Assembly (NCBI GenBank): GCA_022818135.1
Contig: JAFMSR010000015.1
Location: 27,390,574 to 27,454,573, forward strand
Length of the DNA: 64,000 nucleotides
Origin: Saxidomus purpurata
Lineage: Eukaryota > Mollusca > Bivalvia > Venerida > Veneridae
Direction of reading: 5' to 3'
Shown piece by piece: positions 33,766 to 46,583 of the stretch. The notes under the pieces are model-generated. The model made no database searches. It was not told the origin of the DNA and was given only the letters and a program-made list of their open reading frames with translations. Made by a program: the position numbers and the translations under genes. Each line of letters opens with the position of its first letter. The stretch's first letter is position 1.

Positions 33766-36057
33766 TTGAGAAGGCTCGTCCAGTGACTTGACGACTAGAA
33801 AAAATTCCAAACTATTGTCTGGTTACCGGACGAGCAGCCACTTCCAAACAAGAATGAAAAGTATCGAAAACTCATCAATGTCGAAAACATGTCAATCTGC
33901 GATACGTGTTATCCAGTAAATTCTTGGCATTTACATGCTTTCTGAGAAATACTTTTGACAGGAGAGGTAACAAACAACATTAGAACAACAAAATACGGAC
34001 CTATATACACATGGATTGGCAACTCTCGTATTTTCCTACATATGTCAACCTTTTTGCCTCGAGTTACGAGACTTTGGCGAGAGTTCGCATTTCAAATCGC
34101 GTCTGTCTGTTGTCGGCTATTTTGTAGCAACAATCAAGCACCTGTCAATCAAGGAAGATAATTTCAAAATTAACTTGAAATTCTGACCCCTTGACACTAG
34201 GTACTTTCTACACATCACTGTGAAAAAGTACAAGGTTTTCTTATACAAATTATTTAATATATTCAAAGTTATATGATTACAGTTAGAGTATCTGCAAATA
34301 TAACACACAAACTGAATGCAAGATCATATGAAAATGTGTGTTGAAGTTTTCATTTCATGAAAAAAGGTACAAAGACATCAAATACTTATGTTTAATTGGT
34401 ATCATTTTAAAGAAAACATATTCCTCTATTCTACTATAATTGGTTACAATATATAGTTTTGTGCAAAATCTTAAATTCTATGTGTAAACGAAGGCAGGGT
34501 TAGTTCTGACAGGGGAAGTTACTCATTACATTTGTGTCAATTTGAGGCTTGTTTAAAAGCATATGCAGTAATAGATAATTGGTGAAGTTCAAAAAGCAGC
34601 AAGTATAGAAATCATATAAGCAATACACATATGCCTATTAGAAAATGTAGTTTAACTGCACGTTACTGCACGGTCATTTGCATAATGCCTTAATGGCTTA
34701 AAATTCATGTAAATATTTATAAAACCTACAATATTGACAATATTATTTTAATAGTGTCAAACCGTCCTGTCTTAATCTTAAACATGCTTTTTTCTAGAAA
34801 TATTGACAAGTTTACCATTCACTTATGAAATTACTGCATATAAATTAAGTACTTTCATATATTTTGTTTACATGTTTAGTTAAAGGTAAAGTAAAGCTTT
34901 TATAAAATGACAAAAAAAGACCTTCAGAAGATACAGGGAAAATGGAAAACTACATGTACAAATATATTTGACAGAAATAATGCATGCTTGCTTTTTAGCC
35001 AGTTAAAATATCTGAAAAACTAAGAGAGGTCAGATTTCTAAGAAAAATAAAAAAAGTATTTACAGGTTACTGTTCTTTGCAGATGTCAAATACCATGCAA
35101 TTTTCATACGTTGTCTACATAGCTAAAGTATATATTTTCTTTTTCTATATAACAAGGGCTTTCAGAAACTGTATAATTTTTATAGGTTTTTATGTTTTTG
35201 AAAACAGGTGATTATTGCTACATTTCGATGAAAATTACTGATAAGAAATTAGTTTTAATCGTGTTTTCGCAATATTGTTTGCTCAATGGTTTGTATTTTT
35301 CATTTATTTCTGTAATTGTTGTCGTATTCAAGTCAGTTTCAATTTTTGTATTACGAAACTTTTACGGATTTTATTTGTAAGAAATTTGTGAATATAGGAA
35401 TATGTTACCAACAAACTACAGTAGTTTGTCACCAACGAACTACAGGAATTTGTCACCAACTAACGAAAAGGAAATGCTATTACACCTCATAAAACTATTG
35501 TCAGATATGTAAATAGATTTGTATGACAAGAAGTATCTTTAAAACAAGACACACGGCGATTGTGTCAATCAAATTTTGCATTTCCCCCCTTCTTTATTCA
35601 AGCAATGTCTAACAACAATGGCGCCTTATCAGAGCTGCCGCCTGGCATTATGGGTAACTTCTTTCCGTGTATCGTTGTTTCGATTTTTAGAAGTTGCCAT
35701 CCATGTGTATATTAATCAGGTCGGACAGCCGGGCATTTACCGTTGCGCGCACCTGCTCAGGCATAGCAACGCTTTCCGAGGTGAAAACAACCGCCATCTT
35801 GTTAATAATGTTTAGATCGAAGTCCGTGTAATGTTATAAAATTATTTGATTAAAGTATAAAAATTCAGCAGTTATGACGAGTTCTTTATATGCAAATGAC
35901 ACCAACTTCTGTTTGTTTGTTTCTATGAAAAGGAAAAGATATTTTTCATTCTTAAATGTGTAAGAAATGTAAATGTATTGAAACGATCTACATCTACGCA
36001 TGCACATGACCTTCAAACTATTCTATAATGGACGATATTATTTCCTTGGACGAAAAA
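33766..36057. other. Gene-free stretch
   Basis: No coding region is recognised. Short ORFs at 33955-34161, 35192-35380 and 35576-35815 lack known domains. The part 35575-35815 is less AT-rich than its surroundings and carries ATGGCGCC near 35619 and CCGCCATCTTG near 35791, a YY1-type motif. It could be a promoter, but no transcript is evident. Confidence 0.45.
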
Positions 36058-36061
36058 ATTA

Positions 36062-36857
<796 letters not shown>

Positions 36858-38044
36858 ATTATACCCCCACAATACAGCTTTGTCACAGAAGTATGGCAAC
36901 CATAAGAAAGGAATGGCCACAAGGACATAGAGTTGAGTTATTATACAATAACTTGTGTAAATGTATTGTTTTAATAGCATACAAAATGTGTAAGGTTGAC
37001 CTTGACCCTAGTGACCTTGACCCCAATATTTTTTTTTGCTTAAAAAAATCTAAAAACCAAAAATAAATAAAAATCTATTATTAGTAACAGTGATCTTGAC
37101 CTTGACCCTAGTGACCTTGACGCCGAAATTTTTTTTTGCTTAAAACAATTAAAAAACTGAAAATAGATAAAAATCTATTTTTAGTAACACTGACCTTGAC
37201 CTTGACCCTAGTGACCTTGACCCCGAAAATTTTTTTTTTGCTGAAAACAATCTAAAAACTAACATTAAATAAAAATCTATTTATAGTAACAGTGACCTTG
37301 ACCCTAGTGACCTTGACCCCGAATTTTTTTTTGCTTAAAACAATCTAAAAATTAAAAATAAATAAAAATCTATTTTTAGTAACAGTGACCTTGACCTTGA
37401 CCATAGTGACCTTGACCCTAGCGACCCAAAGCTTCCTCTCCACCCAAGCTACCTACACACCAAGTTTCATTACAATTGGTCACTCCTAACTAAAGTTTTT
37501 GAGCAAAAAACATTTTTCTATTTTTAGTAACAGCGACCTTGACCTGAACCTAGTGACCCCAAATGCAATCCCAAGCTTCCTCTCTACACAAGCTACCTAC
37601 ACACAGAGTTTGATTGCAATTAGTCACTCCTAACTTGAATTATTGAGCGGAAACCATTTTTCTATTTTTAGTAACAGTGACCTTGACCTTGACCCTAGTG
37701 ACCCCAAATGCAATCCCAAGCTTCCTCTCCACACAAGCTACCTACACACCAAGTTTCATTGTAATTGGTCACTCCTAACTTGAGTTATTGAGCGGAAACC
37801 ATTTTTCTATTTTTAGTAACAGTGACCTTGACCTTGACCCAGTGACCCGAAAGTCGAACTTGACCTGTATTTCATGAAGTTGCACGTGTGTACCAAAAAT
37901 TATTCAAAAGGGTAAAGTCGTTCATGAGTTATCATCCGGAAACCATGAAAACCAACAGACCGACCGACCGACCGACAAACAAACCGACAAGCTCACTCCT
38001 ATATACCCCCCCCCCCCCCAAACTTCGTTTTGTGGGGGTATAAT
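36858..38044 (+). mobile_element. TGACCTTGA-rich tandem element
   Basis: The ends are inverted: ATTATACCCCCAC and GTGGGGGTATAAT. The interior has about five units of 100 bp (TAACAGTGACCTTGACCTTG, CCTAGTGACCTTGACC, TTTTTTTTTGCTTAAAACAA) and then about three of 150-170 bp (AATGCAATCCCAAGCTTCCT, AATTGGTCACTCCTAACTTG). It closes with a GACC tetranucleotide run and a C run. By eye TGACCTTGA occurs about 16 times. It is non-coding. Confidence 0.8.
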
Positions 38045-38548
38045 AAATTCATATGTTACCTCCATCGTTCACAATAAAAAGGTAAAATATTGTAATTATC
38101 ACGGTTCCCTCTGGGTCAATATTAGTTTGCGCCAACAAATTCGCCAATCAGAAAATGTTTGCGCGTTTGGCTCCAAAGTTGGAGCCACTAGTCTTCAAAG
38201 CCTACAGAACACCCTTGGAGGAGAGGGTTTATACCACTTTTAGTTAAGCTTTAACTAAAAGCATGATGGCAAACACTGTTTATAGATCGTAATAATTTAA
38301 AATTGATTTCAAACATTTTTGTAAATTTTCAAGGGTCAAAATCACATTTTAAGGAGCCAAGGTGAGACTTTCAAATGTTGAGGCACAGGTCATAGAGTTC
38401 ATTTCATATACTCTAGGCTTGCATGTCATATTTTTCTGTTCGTTTTCTGCAGCACTATGAGCAAAATATTTTCGCGACCTCGCATTTCCGTGAACTGATT
38501 TTCGTACACATATATTTCTTCGAATTTCGCAATTTAAACATGTTTAAT
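38045..38548. other. Gene-free stretch
   Basis: Nothing is recognised. Confidence 0.5.
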
Positions 38549-40190
38549 ACAAGAGGGCCAAGGTGGCCCTATATCGCTCACATTGGTACAAGTCCACTTA
38601 CCTGGTGGAGGATCACTAGACAATGTTATATACCAAATAGGTTTTCCTACGTCTTTACTTTCTATACGTCTTTGTAAAACAATTGACCCCCCCCCCCCGG
38701 GCAAGGTCAATTTTGACCCCAGGGGCACAATTTGAACAAACTTTGAAGAGGTCTACTAGGCAATGCTACATGCCAAATATCTAAGAAGAAGAAGAATTTT
38801 TAAGGGTTTCATCTATAAGCCTATATAAAACTAAGTGACCGCCGTGCTGGGTCAATTTTGACTCGGCGCTCATAATTTGAACAACCTTGGTGGAAGTCCA
38901 CTAGACAATGCTACATGCAAAATATCTAAGCTCTCGGCCTTGTGGTTTCAGAGAAGAAGATTTTTTAAGTTTTTCCTATATAAGCCTATGTAAAACTACG
39001 TGACCCCCCGTGCGCGGTCAATTTTAACCCGGGGGTCATAATTTGAACAATTTTGGTAGAAGTCCACTAGACAATGCTACAAGCCAAATATCTAAGCTCT
39101 AGGCCTTGTGGTTTCAGAGAAGAATTTTTTTAAAGTTTTTCCTTTATAAAGCCTATGCAAAACTAGGTGATCACCCGCGCGGGGTCAATTTTGACCCGGG
39201 GGTCATAATTAGAACAATCTTGGTAGAGGTCTACTAGACAAGAGGGCCAAGATGGCCCCATATCGCTCACCTTGGTACAAGTCCACTTGCCTGGTGGAAG
39301 ATCACTAGATAATGTTATATACCAAATGATCCCCCTGGCAAGGTCAATTTTGATCCGAGGGTCATAATTTGAACACTCTTGGTAGAAGTCCTCTAGCCAA
39401 TGCTACCTGCCAAATATCTAAGCTCTAGGCCTTGTGGTTTCATAATTTGAACAATCTTGGTAAAGGTCCACTGGACAATGCTACATGCCAACTATCTAAG
39501 CTCTAGGCCTTGTGGTGTCAGAGAAAAAAATGTTTTCAGTTGTTCCTATTTGTTGCCATAGCAATCAGAGTTCTGCATGGAATGGAATTCTTTGAACAAT
39601 TTTGGTAGAGCTTCATGCAAGGAACATTCCTGCATAGTTTTATCAACATTGGCCTAGAGGTTTCAGAGGAGATGTCATTTGAATCAAAATGTTGACGGAC
39701 GACGGACAATCATCGATCGGAAAAGCTCACCCTGGCATAGCCAGGTTAGCTAACAATGCTACATGCCAAATATCTAAGCTCTAGGCCTTGTGGTTTTAGA
39801 GAAGAGTTTTTCCTATGTAAAGCCCATGCAAAACTAAGTGACCACCCGCGCGGGGTCAATTTTGACCCGGGTGTCATAATTTGAACAATCTTGGTAGAGG
39901 TCTACTAGACAATGCTACATGCCAAATATCTAAGCTCTAGGCCTTGTGGTTTCAGAGAAAAAAATGTTTTTAGTTGTTCCTATTTGTTGCCATAGCAATC
40001 AGAGTTCTGCATGGAATGGAATTCTTTGAACAATTTTGGTAGAGCTTCATGCAAGGAACATTCCTGCATAGTTTTATCATCATTGGCCTAGTGGTTTCAG
40101 AGATGTCATTTGAATCAAAATGTTGACAGACGACAGACAATCATCTGATTCAATTAGAAAAGCACACCCTGGCGAAGCCAAGTGAGCTAA
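38549..40190 (+). mobile_element. GATGGCC element interrupted by another GATGGCC element
   Basis: The left end is ACAAGAGGGCCAAGGTGGCC and the right end AAAGCACACCCTGGCGAAGCC then AAGTGAGCTAA. Units resume after the insert at 39753 exactly where they stop at about 39237: TCTACTAGAC before, and ACAATGCTACATGCC after, are adjacent in other units. Without the insert the element is about 1.13 kb. Confidence 0.85.
39238..39752 (+). mobile_element. GATGGCC element nested in the same family
   Basis: ACAAGAGGGCCAAGATGGCC to CACCCTGGCATAGCCAGGTT then AGCTAA. At most four bases (ACAA) could be a target duplication. The hairpin CTCACCCTGGC/GCCAGGTTAG sits at the right end. Confidence 0.85.
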
Positions 40191-40193
40191 AAA

Positions 40194-40635
40194 GGCATTG
40201 TTTTTTGTTGTCAATAAATGAACGGCGTCAAGAGAAAAGAGGCCCTCGACAATTCGTTATATTTTTCTTTAACAACAGATTAAAAATATAGAAATGGGCA
40301 TTTCGTCACACTCTTTAAATGTTAAACCAATGCGACAAAAAGATAGCCACTATACTTTCTTGCACAAACTAGAGCTATCACTGGAATTGAGTAATACAAC
40401 CGCATATGCGCTGGTAAAAAAACAAAAGAAATGCTAGTGCAAACGTACACAGAGAGAAGTATGTTTTACAGAGCCGTTAAGTTAGGAAAATATTGGATAT
40501 TGGATATTCGAATGTCCAATCTACATGTTCTCGTGAAGATAGGATATTCAGATTGTTTAAACCAAACTTTCATTTAAAGAGCACGAGGAGCTATACACAG
40601 CAAGAAACACGCGGCGAACCTCGTCCAGGTTTATA
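40194..40635. other. Gene-free stretch
   Basis: Nothing is recognised. Confidence 0.5.
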
Positions 40636-40979
40636 TTAAAGCTGCTCGCTCTCAGATTTTGGTAAACAAATACAGTGGATGTAAAAAAAACGTATTTTAG
40701 AACATATAGTCATATAAAAAAACTGCAGTATAAATTCCTGTCACGTATATCTCTAAATTTTAAATAATACGCTACCAAATTCAAAAGCGTTGCAAACGAA
40801 ATTTCAATATAAACATATAGTGTAGCGGTGCCGTGTAACCGACATTTTCAATCGATTTCTGTAAATTCCTACCTAGATTTTTTGCTTATATTTAGGTTCT
40901 AGCCTTCACTTTTATATTTATGTATATGTATATCAATTAAAAAAATAATTTCAACTGTAACTGAGAGCGAGCAGCTTTA
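40636..40979 (+). mobile_element. MITE-1, full-length copy
   Basis: TTAAAGCTGCTCGCTCTCAG to CTGAGAGCGAGCAGCTTTAG, with the usual interior and small deletions. Confidence 0.88.
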
Positions 40980-42505
40980 GGACATACTTATAGTGGATAC
41001 ATATGAAATAGCAATAAACGAAAATAAATAATAATGTCACTCTGTTGAAAATAAAACGTGACGTAAAGATACATTCGTACTTAATTAACTGCGATGACAG
41101 TTGTGCTGCAATTGTGCCACACAATTACGCCACTACTGCTGCATTTACTCCTGCCCTGACTTGCACAATCTATTTTATCAGAATTTAGAACAGACTCTTG
41201 GAATCAATTTTCAACAGAAAAGGATTTTGTAACCAACCGCACATTCAGAAGGGACTCTCTAATTGGTAAAAATCGTTCGAATTCCTACTAATACGAAATT
41301 TATTACATTGTACTGACAAAAACTGACTCTCTTTCCAAAGTACAGATGTTCTCAGATTTCACAGAAACAAATCACAAGACGTGCTAATTAAAGAGATTTG
41401 AAGTGGTCTTGTGGTACAATTACTTGTCAATTTATCGATTAAGCGATACAATATCAGGCCACATGATTCAATTAAGAGACGGAGCATTTTACGTATGAAA
41501 TCAATCTAAGCATGATAGACAGAAACAATGTTACGTGTTTTTAAGAAAAGATAGATAAATAGGATAGCTAGATAAGAACATAAAATTGGTATACACCTGT
41601 CTTAATATACGAGGGAGAAGTGTTCAAAACGTTTCCGAAAAGCAGTCTTATCTTTTGTATTAATGGACATATTTAGGGCAAAATGACTGAAAAGGAATTA
41701 AAGTAGTTAGGTTTCATTATCATATTTTTTCTGTTTATTATAACAGTAAATTATGCCACCATAGGTTAAAAAATTGTATATTTTAAAGCTAAAGCATTTT
41801 GTTAATGTTTGTTAACCATTAGTGAACAGATTTAGTGATGGTCATATTGAATTGTATGATCACTTTAATGTTAAAGTATTTTTTCAGTTTCATTTAATCC
41901 TACACATGGCTCTGTGCACAGGAACTACTTCTTACCCTTCCATTCATGTTGAAGTCAATAAATGGTAAGTCGATCATTTTGAGACAGTATACTAAAACAT
42001 ATTGCTGAAATTAAAAATATTCATAAATATTCAAAATGCGATAGATAAGTGTTTAAACCTAATTGCCATTGTTAGCATGTTATCCGCTTGACCAAAGGTC
42101 TACGGGAATTTAAAGTGCAGAGTCACGCCAACATCTCGCAATGGTATGTAGGATATTCAAACTTTGGAGAAATTCTTCGTTTATGAAAGGTTCTGGATAA
42201 CACATATAGTTTATTATATTCTCACTTCTGACCAGTATTGTACTGTTTTTGCTACATTACTACTGACATTACATATTTTGCTATAAAACATACTCATAGC
42301 AACAAAGGCTTGGTGGACTTTATGCAGTTGGTGGCAGAGCTGAGATAAATCGCCATCTGATTCTTATAATTATATATGCGCATCAAAACGTTAAGTAATG
42401 TTTATTAGACGATAAGCAACTCTCATCAGATATGATTCTTTAATTGATTACAAAGACTTGTACGTGTATATATACCAATGATTTTGTTTAAAAATGTGTT
42501 TTTAC
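40980..42505. other. Gene-free stretch
   Basis: No coding, RNA or repeat signal is recognised. Confidence 0.5.
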
Positions 42506-44212
42506 TAAAGAGGCACTCCCTACATCTAGCAGATTATATTCTCGAAACATAGATTATGTGTTTAATGAACGTATTATGATAAATAAATACAATTTCAAAG
42601 AAGTACGTATGGCTAAAAATGCCTCGTTTTACCACAGTCAACATAGTGGCTATCTGTAATAAGTCGCATCCACCCATTACATGTACTGGTACAACAACAA
42701 CTCTACAGAGAGCATTGAATGGGGTTAGGGTACTGCATTATATTTTAAACCGCTGATTTTATCGATAATGACTGGGAATACATTGCTGAATTTTTTAGGT
42801 TAAGTTATATTACCCTTCCGAAAATTGTGTACATTGTCAGTGTAAATCTAGTGTTTTACATTGTACCATTGTATTACCAGTGTATTTTCAGTTTTTTCCA
42901 GCTGATTGACCGTTTGTTATTCTATTACCACCGTATCAAGTTTATTATCAGTGAAATACCAGATCTGGTAACAGCATTACAATAAGCTGGCATTAAACTG
43001 ACAACTACACTGTGATACTGAAAACACTATAAAATCATGCATGAATGAAATATTTTATATGTCAGTAGACTTTATGAACAAGTTATGACACATATGACAA
43101 TAGACTGACACAAACGACGACAGACTGATGGCATAAATGACATTTAACTGAAGAAAGTATGGTAATACACTGACAACACAGAACAGCTGATAATAAACGA
43201 CCAATACACTAGCATGAGGAGGGATTTTGAACAAATCAGTATATTGTCATTATATTTCCAAAGTGATGTCAGATATCTGGCAATAACTGAAAATTTCTGG
43301 TAACAGTCTAAATTCCATAGGGTAATACACTGACAATACAATGATACAGTAACAGAGATACTGTCAGTTTGTTACCCTATTTATGTCAGTTTGATACCTG
43401 GAGTGGCATTGCAGTGGAAATGTCCCATTTGACATACCTGGTCAAACCACGATTCAACCATGTTAATTTTTTGTCATTTGACAGAACAGTTTACAATGAT
43501 TATACCATGTTTCAGCCATAGTTTGTCCATAAGTTTGCCACATGGTCCTGAATAGAAGTGGCAATGTTTCACTTGACACAGTCATGGTCAAACCACGTTT
43601 CATCTATGATCATAATGAACCAAACTCACGAGTGTGACAATGTTGACATGTTGACAAACTCTATTCTACTACACCTCCACCTATTGCTAGACAGTAGACA
43701 AATTGAACATCCCAGCACTTGTTTTAATTAAAGTCGTGAAAACTAGTGACAAATAAACCAGACATAATTTCTTCGTTGTAGTCAGATGTTTAATTGTTCA
43801 TTTTAAAGTCAAAGCTGAAATTAAATAAAGCCACTTGATGCTGCCAAAGGATTACATGAAGCCTCTTACTTTTGTGTAAACTTTCTTTTTCCATCAGATA
43901 AATTCCCTCCAAAAATCTGCCTGGCAACACACTGACTTTAGTGTCAGTGTATTACCAGATCTCTAAATTCTTGCCATTTTGTTTCCAGATGCTTTCCATT
44001 CTATAAGCAGTTGCTGACATCACACTGGAAATGGCACCAGTGTACTACCAGAATCCAATTTTTTGTAATTAGTGTAATTCCATATTGTTTCCAGCTTATT
44101 GTCAGTATTGTCATTCAAAATTAATGTGTTATTAGTTTGTTGTCAGTGAGTTGCCAGCATAATGTCAGAAAGCTTTTTCGTAAGGGAATACTTCTAAAGA
44201 TTCTTTTATAAT
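42506..44212 (+). mobile_element. MITE-2 copy split by a TIR element
   Basis: TAAAGAGGCACTCCCTACAT to TTTTTTAGGTTAAGTTATAT, then the insert, then AATACTTCTAAAGATTCTTT. The two sides are contiguous in other MITE-2 copies. Confidence 0.75.
42813..44186. mobile_element. CCCTT-TIR element (1.37 kb) with many CACTGACAATAC motifs
   Basis: The ends are CCCTTCCGAAAA and TTTTCGTAAGGG. Short motifs such as GTAATACACTGACAA and their complements (TTGTCAGTGTATTACC-like) recur on both sides of the centre, giving it foldback character. A second internal pair is GTCAAACCACG at 43441 and 43588. No transposase is recognised. Confidence 0.7.
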
Positions 44213-45183
44213 GTGTTCGAAGAACACCGATTTCTGAACTCGCGCCAATGTTTTAATGCACTTTGTCGGGATTTTCCATCATCAACATCGTTCACTGTCC
44301 TTTTTTAACTTTTAACAATTGATAATATATAAAGAAAAGGTGTCAATACAGTACAGTTATAGTCCATGATTTTTCGGTTTACTACTACTATAAGACAAAA
44401 GCGCTACACGCCCTCTCAGATTCTTTTATTTTCCGTTTACATTCGTTATATATAAATTTCTGCTTTTATTTTGTCATCATTTGCTATCAATGGCGAGCAA
44501 ACACATTGAGAAAAACGAATCGGAACTGTTTAATTATTGCAATTGTTCTAAAATGTCTATAAAAATGGTTGGTGAAACACGAGTTGGAACTGGAGTCTAA
44601 ATCGTTGTATTGTTGAAAAGGTAGATTTTTCCCCATAGAAATACCAGATCGGTAATGTACGAGTATAATCTTACGAGATTTGACTAAAAGTAACATGCCA
44701 GTGCATTTGTTTTATCCTAAACACCTTAACTTCGCTCATTTTGTGCAAAATCCATGTATTTTGTCTGTTTTCGCACTGTTTACCGTTGAATCCTCTGCAT
44801 TCAACTTGCATTACTTTCACACGCACGGATGTCTGAAAAAGCCGACAAGCTACGGTCATGCAGGACAGGTGTGGGCATTCCGTAAGAGTATTCATTTCAT
44901 CAGAATTTGCACATAACTATAAAAAAAACACTAATCTGTTATACTCACGTGCGTTTTGTTTACGAAATCCGCTATGTTTTATTGGAGCCGGTTCGTTACG
45001 TTAGTTGGAGCATTATCGTTAAGTGGGAGCCAGTGCGTTTTGCCGATACAGTGTGAATATTGATTAATTGTGTTACAATGAGCCATTTTTCGCAATATTT
45101 TCTTCTTTGAAATTGTATTTAATTATCATTCTACGTTCCTTGAACACCTAATCTTTGTTCCGAGAATATAATCTACTAGCTAT
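44213..45183. other. Gene-free stretch
   Basis: Overlapping short ORFs at 44487-44916 on both strands lack recognisable domains. Confidence 0.45.
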
Positions 45184-45288
45184 AAGGAATGCATAGCTGA
45201 AACTTTTAGGTTAGTCAATACTTCCAAAGATTGTTTTTTTATGTTTTGGAGGTTATTTAGTTTCACATCAGTTATAGGCCTTCGAAGT
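45184..45288 (+). mobile_element. MITE-2 fragment (right end)
   Basis: AAGGAATGCATAGCTGAAAC to TTTCACATCAGTTATAGG. Confidence 0.7.
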
Positions 45289-45432
45289 TTTCCTCCCTCG
45301 ATTATGTAACGCCGGTGGGCACCTTTAAAGAAACTTGTTCCCAATATATATGCAAGACAAAACTTCACTTCCTTCCTAATACATTAAGTAAATAATGGTT
45401 TGAAAATGTTTATGTTACATTTGTACTCTGTA

Positions 45433-46581
45433 CAGTGGTGCTTACGTTAACTTTGTACACGGAACGAACGATACACGCAAACGGAACGTTCGATGAACGC
45501 ACGATAACCGACGAATGATGAACGATTCACGATTCCTGATGAACGAAACGAAAGACGATTAATATTCGATTTACTCGTACATTTTCGTTTGCTTAACAAC
45601 AATAGTATTAATGGATGTCCTATTACAATGTAAGAGCTGAATCGAACCCCTTTAAAGTCCTAAATTATCGATAATTTACATTAGAACCAAACAGATTATA
45701 AGAATAATTAATTAGTAGCTGAATAGCGGCATACTAATTACATCAGTAATTAAATGTTGTAAAGAATCATCAGACGGAAAGTCCGATACGACGTATAACC
45801 GCTACCTAGCCACTGCCATAATTTTTACAGTTACAGTGAGCACTTTACCGAATGTCTACACATAAGCAATTTACAAAAAAGTGAATTCCCATATCCTTTG
45901 ATAACACCTGGTGTAAATCTTGCACGATATGCAGAACGTCTACGTTCGGTTTTACCGGAAGTCATCATCTTTTCTTCCGACAAATCCGTGAGAAAAAAAA
46001 TGTAACAGAAAGAGATAATTGAAAGAATGTTTTTTTCTATTTCATCAATTTAATCCGATCTTTGAACAAAAATATGAAATATCGTATACCTGTCATAAAT
46101 ACTTAATCCTGATTGGCCGATAGCGCTCACGTGCCGGGTCTGCAAAAATATGTGTAGACCTGGAAATAATGTTAGCCCTGCACGGATTTTAAGACGTTTT
46201 TCTGTTTATTTTCGTATGACTTTCCTCTCTTTATGAGGTATACGTTTATGATTATAGACTAATGTTTCGGTCAATACATAGTTTTGCGGACCTGTTAAAA
46301 GTGATATTGACCGAGGACGAATGTATTGACCTCAAAATTAGTCTGTAAGTGATATATAATACGCGTTTAGGTCTAGGCCAACGTGCAAACGTTCTACACA
46401 ATTAGCCATCCGCATTATCTCGGACCACTTTTATATAATTCCTTTCTTGCAACGTTCATCACACGGATCGAACGATACACTGAATGATGTACGATGAATG
46501 CACGAACCATAAACGCACGATGAATGTAAACGGAATGCATGATACACGAAAATTTTGCAAAGTTACACGTGAGCACCACTG
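45433..46581. mobile_element. Tc1/mariner-style TIR element (1.15 kb)
   Basis: CAGTGGTGCTTACGT at the left and ACGTGAGCACCACTG at the right are flanked by TA on both sides (45431-45432 and 46582-46583), as expected for Tc1/mariner insertion. Subterminal zones carry ACGATACACG- and ATGAACGCACGA-like repeats on both sides. No transposase frame is seen, so it is non-autonomous. Confidence 0.75.
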
Positions 46582-46583
46582 TA

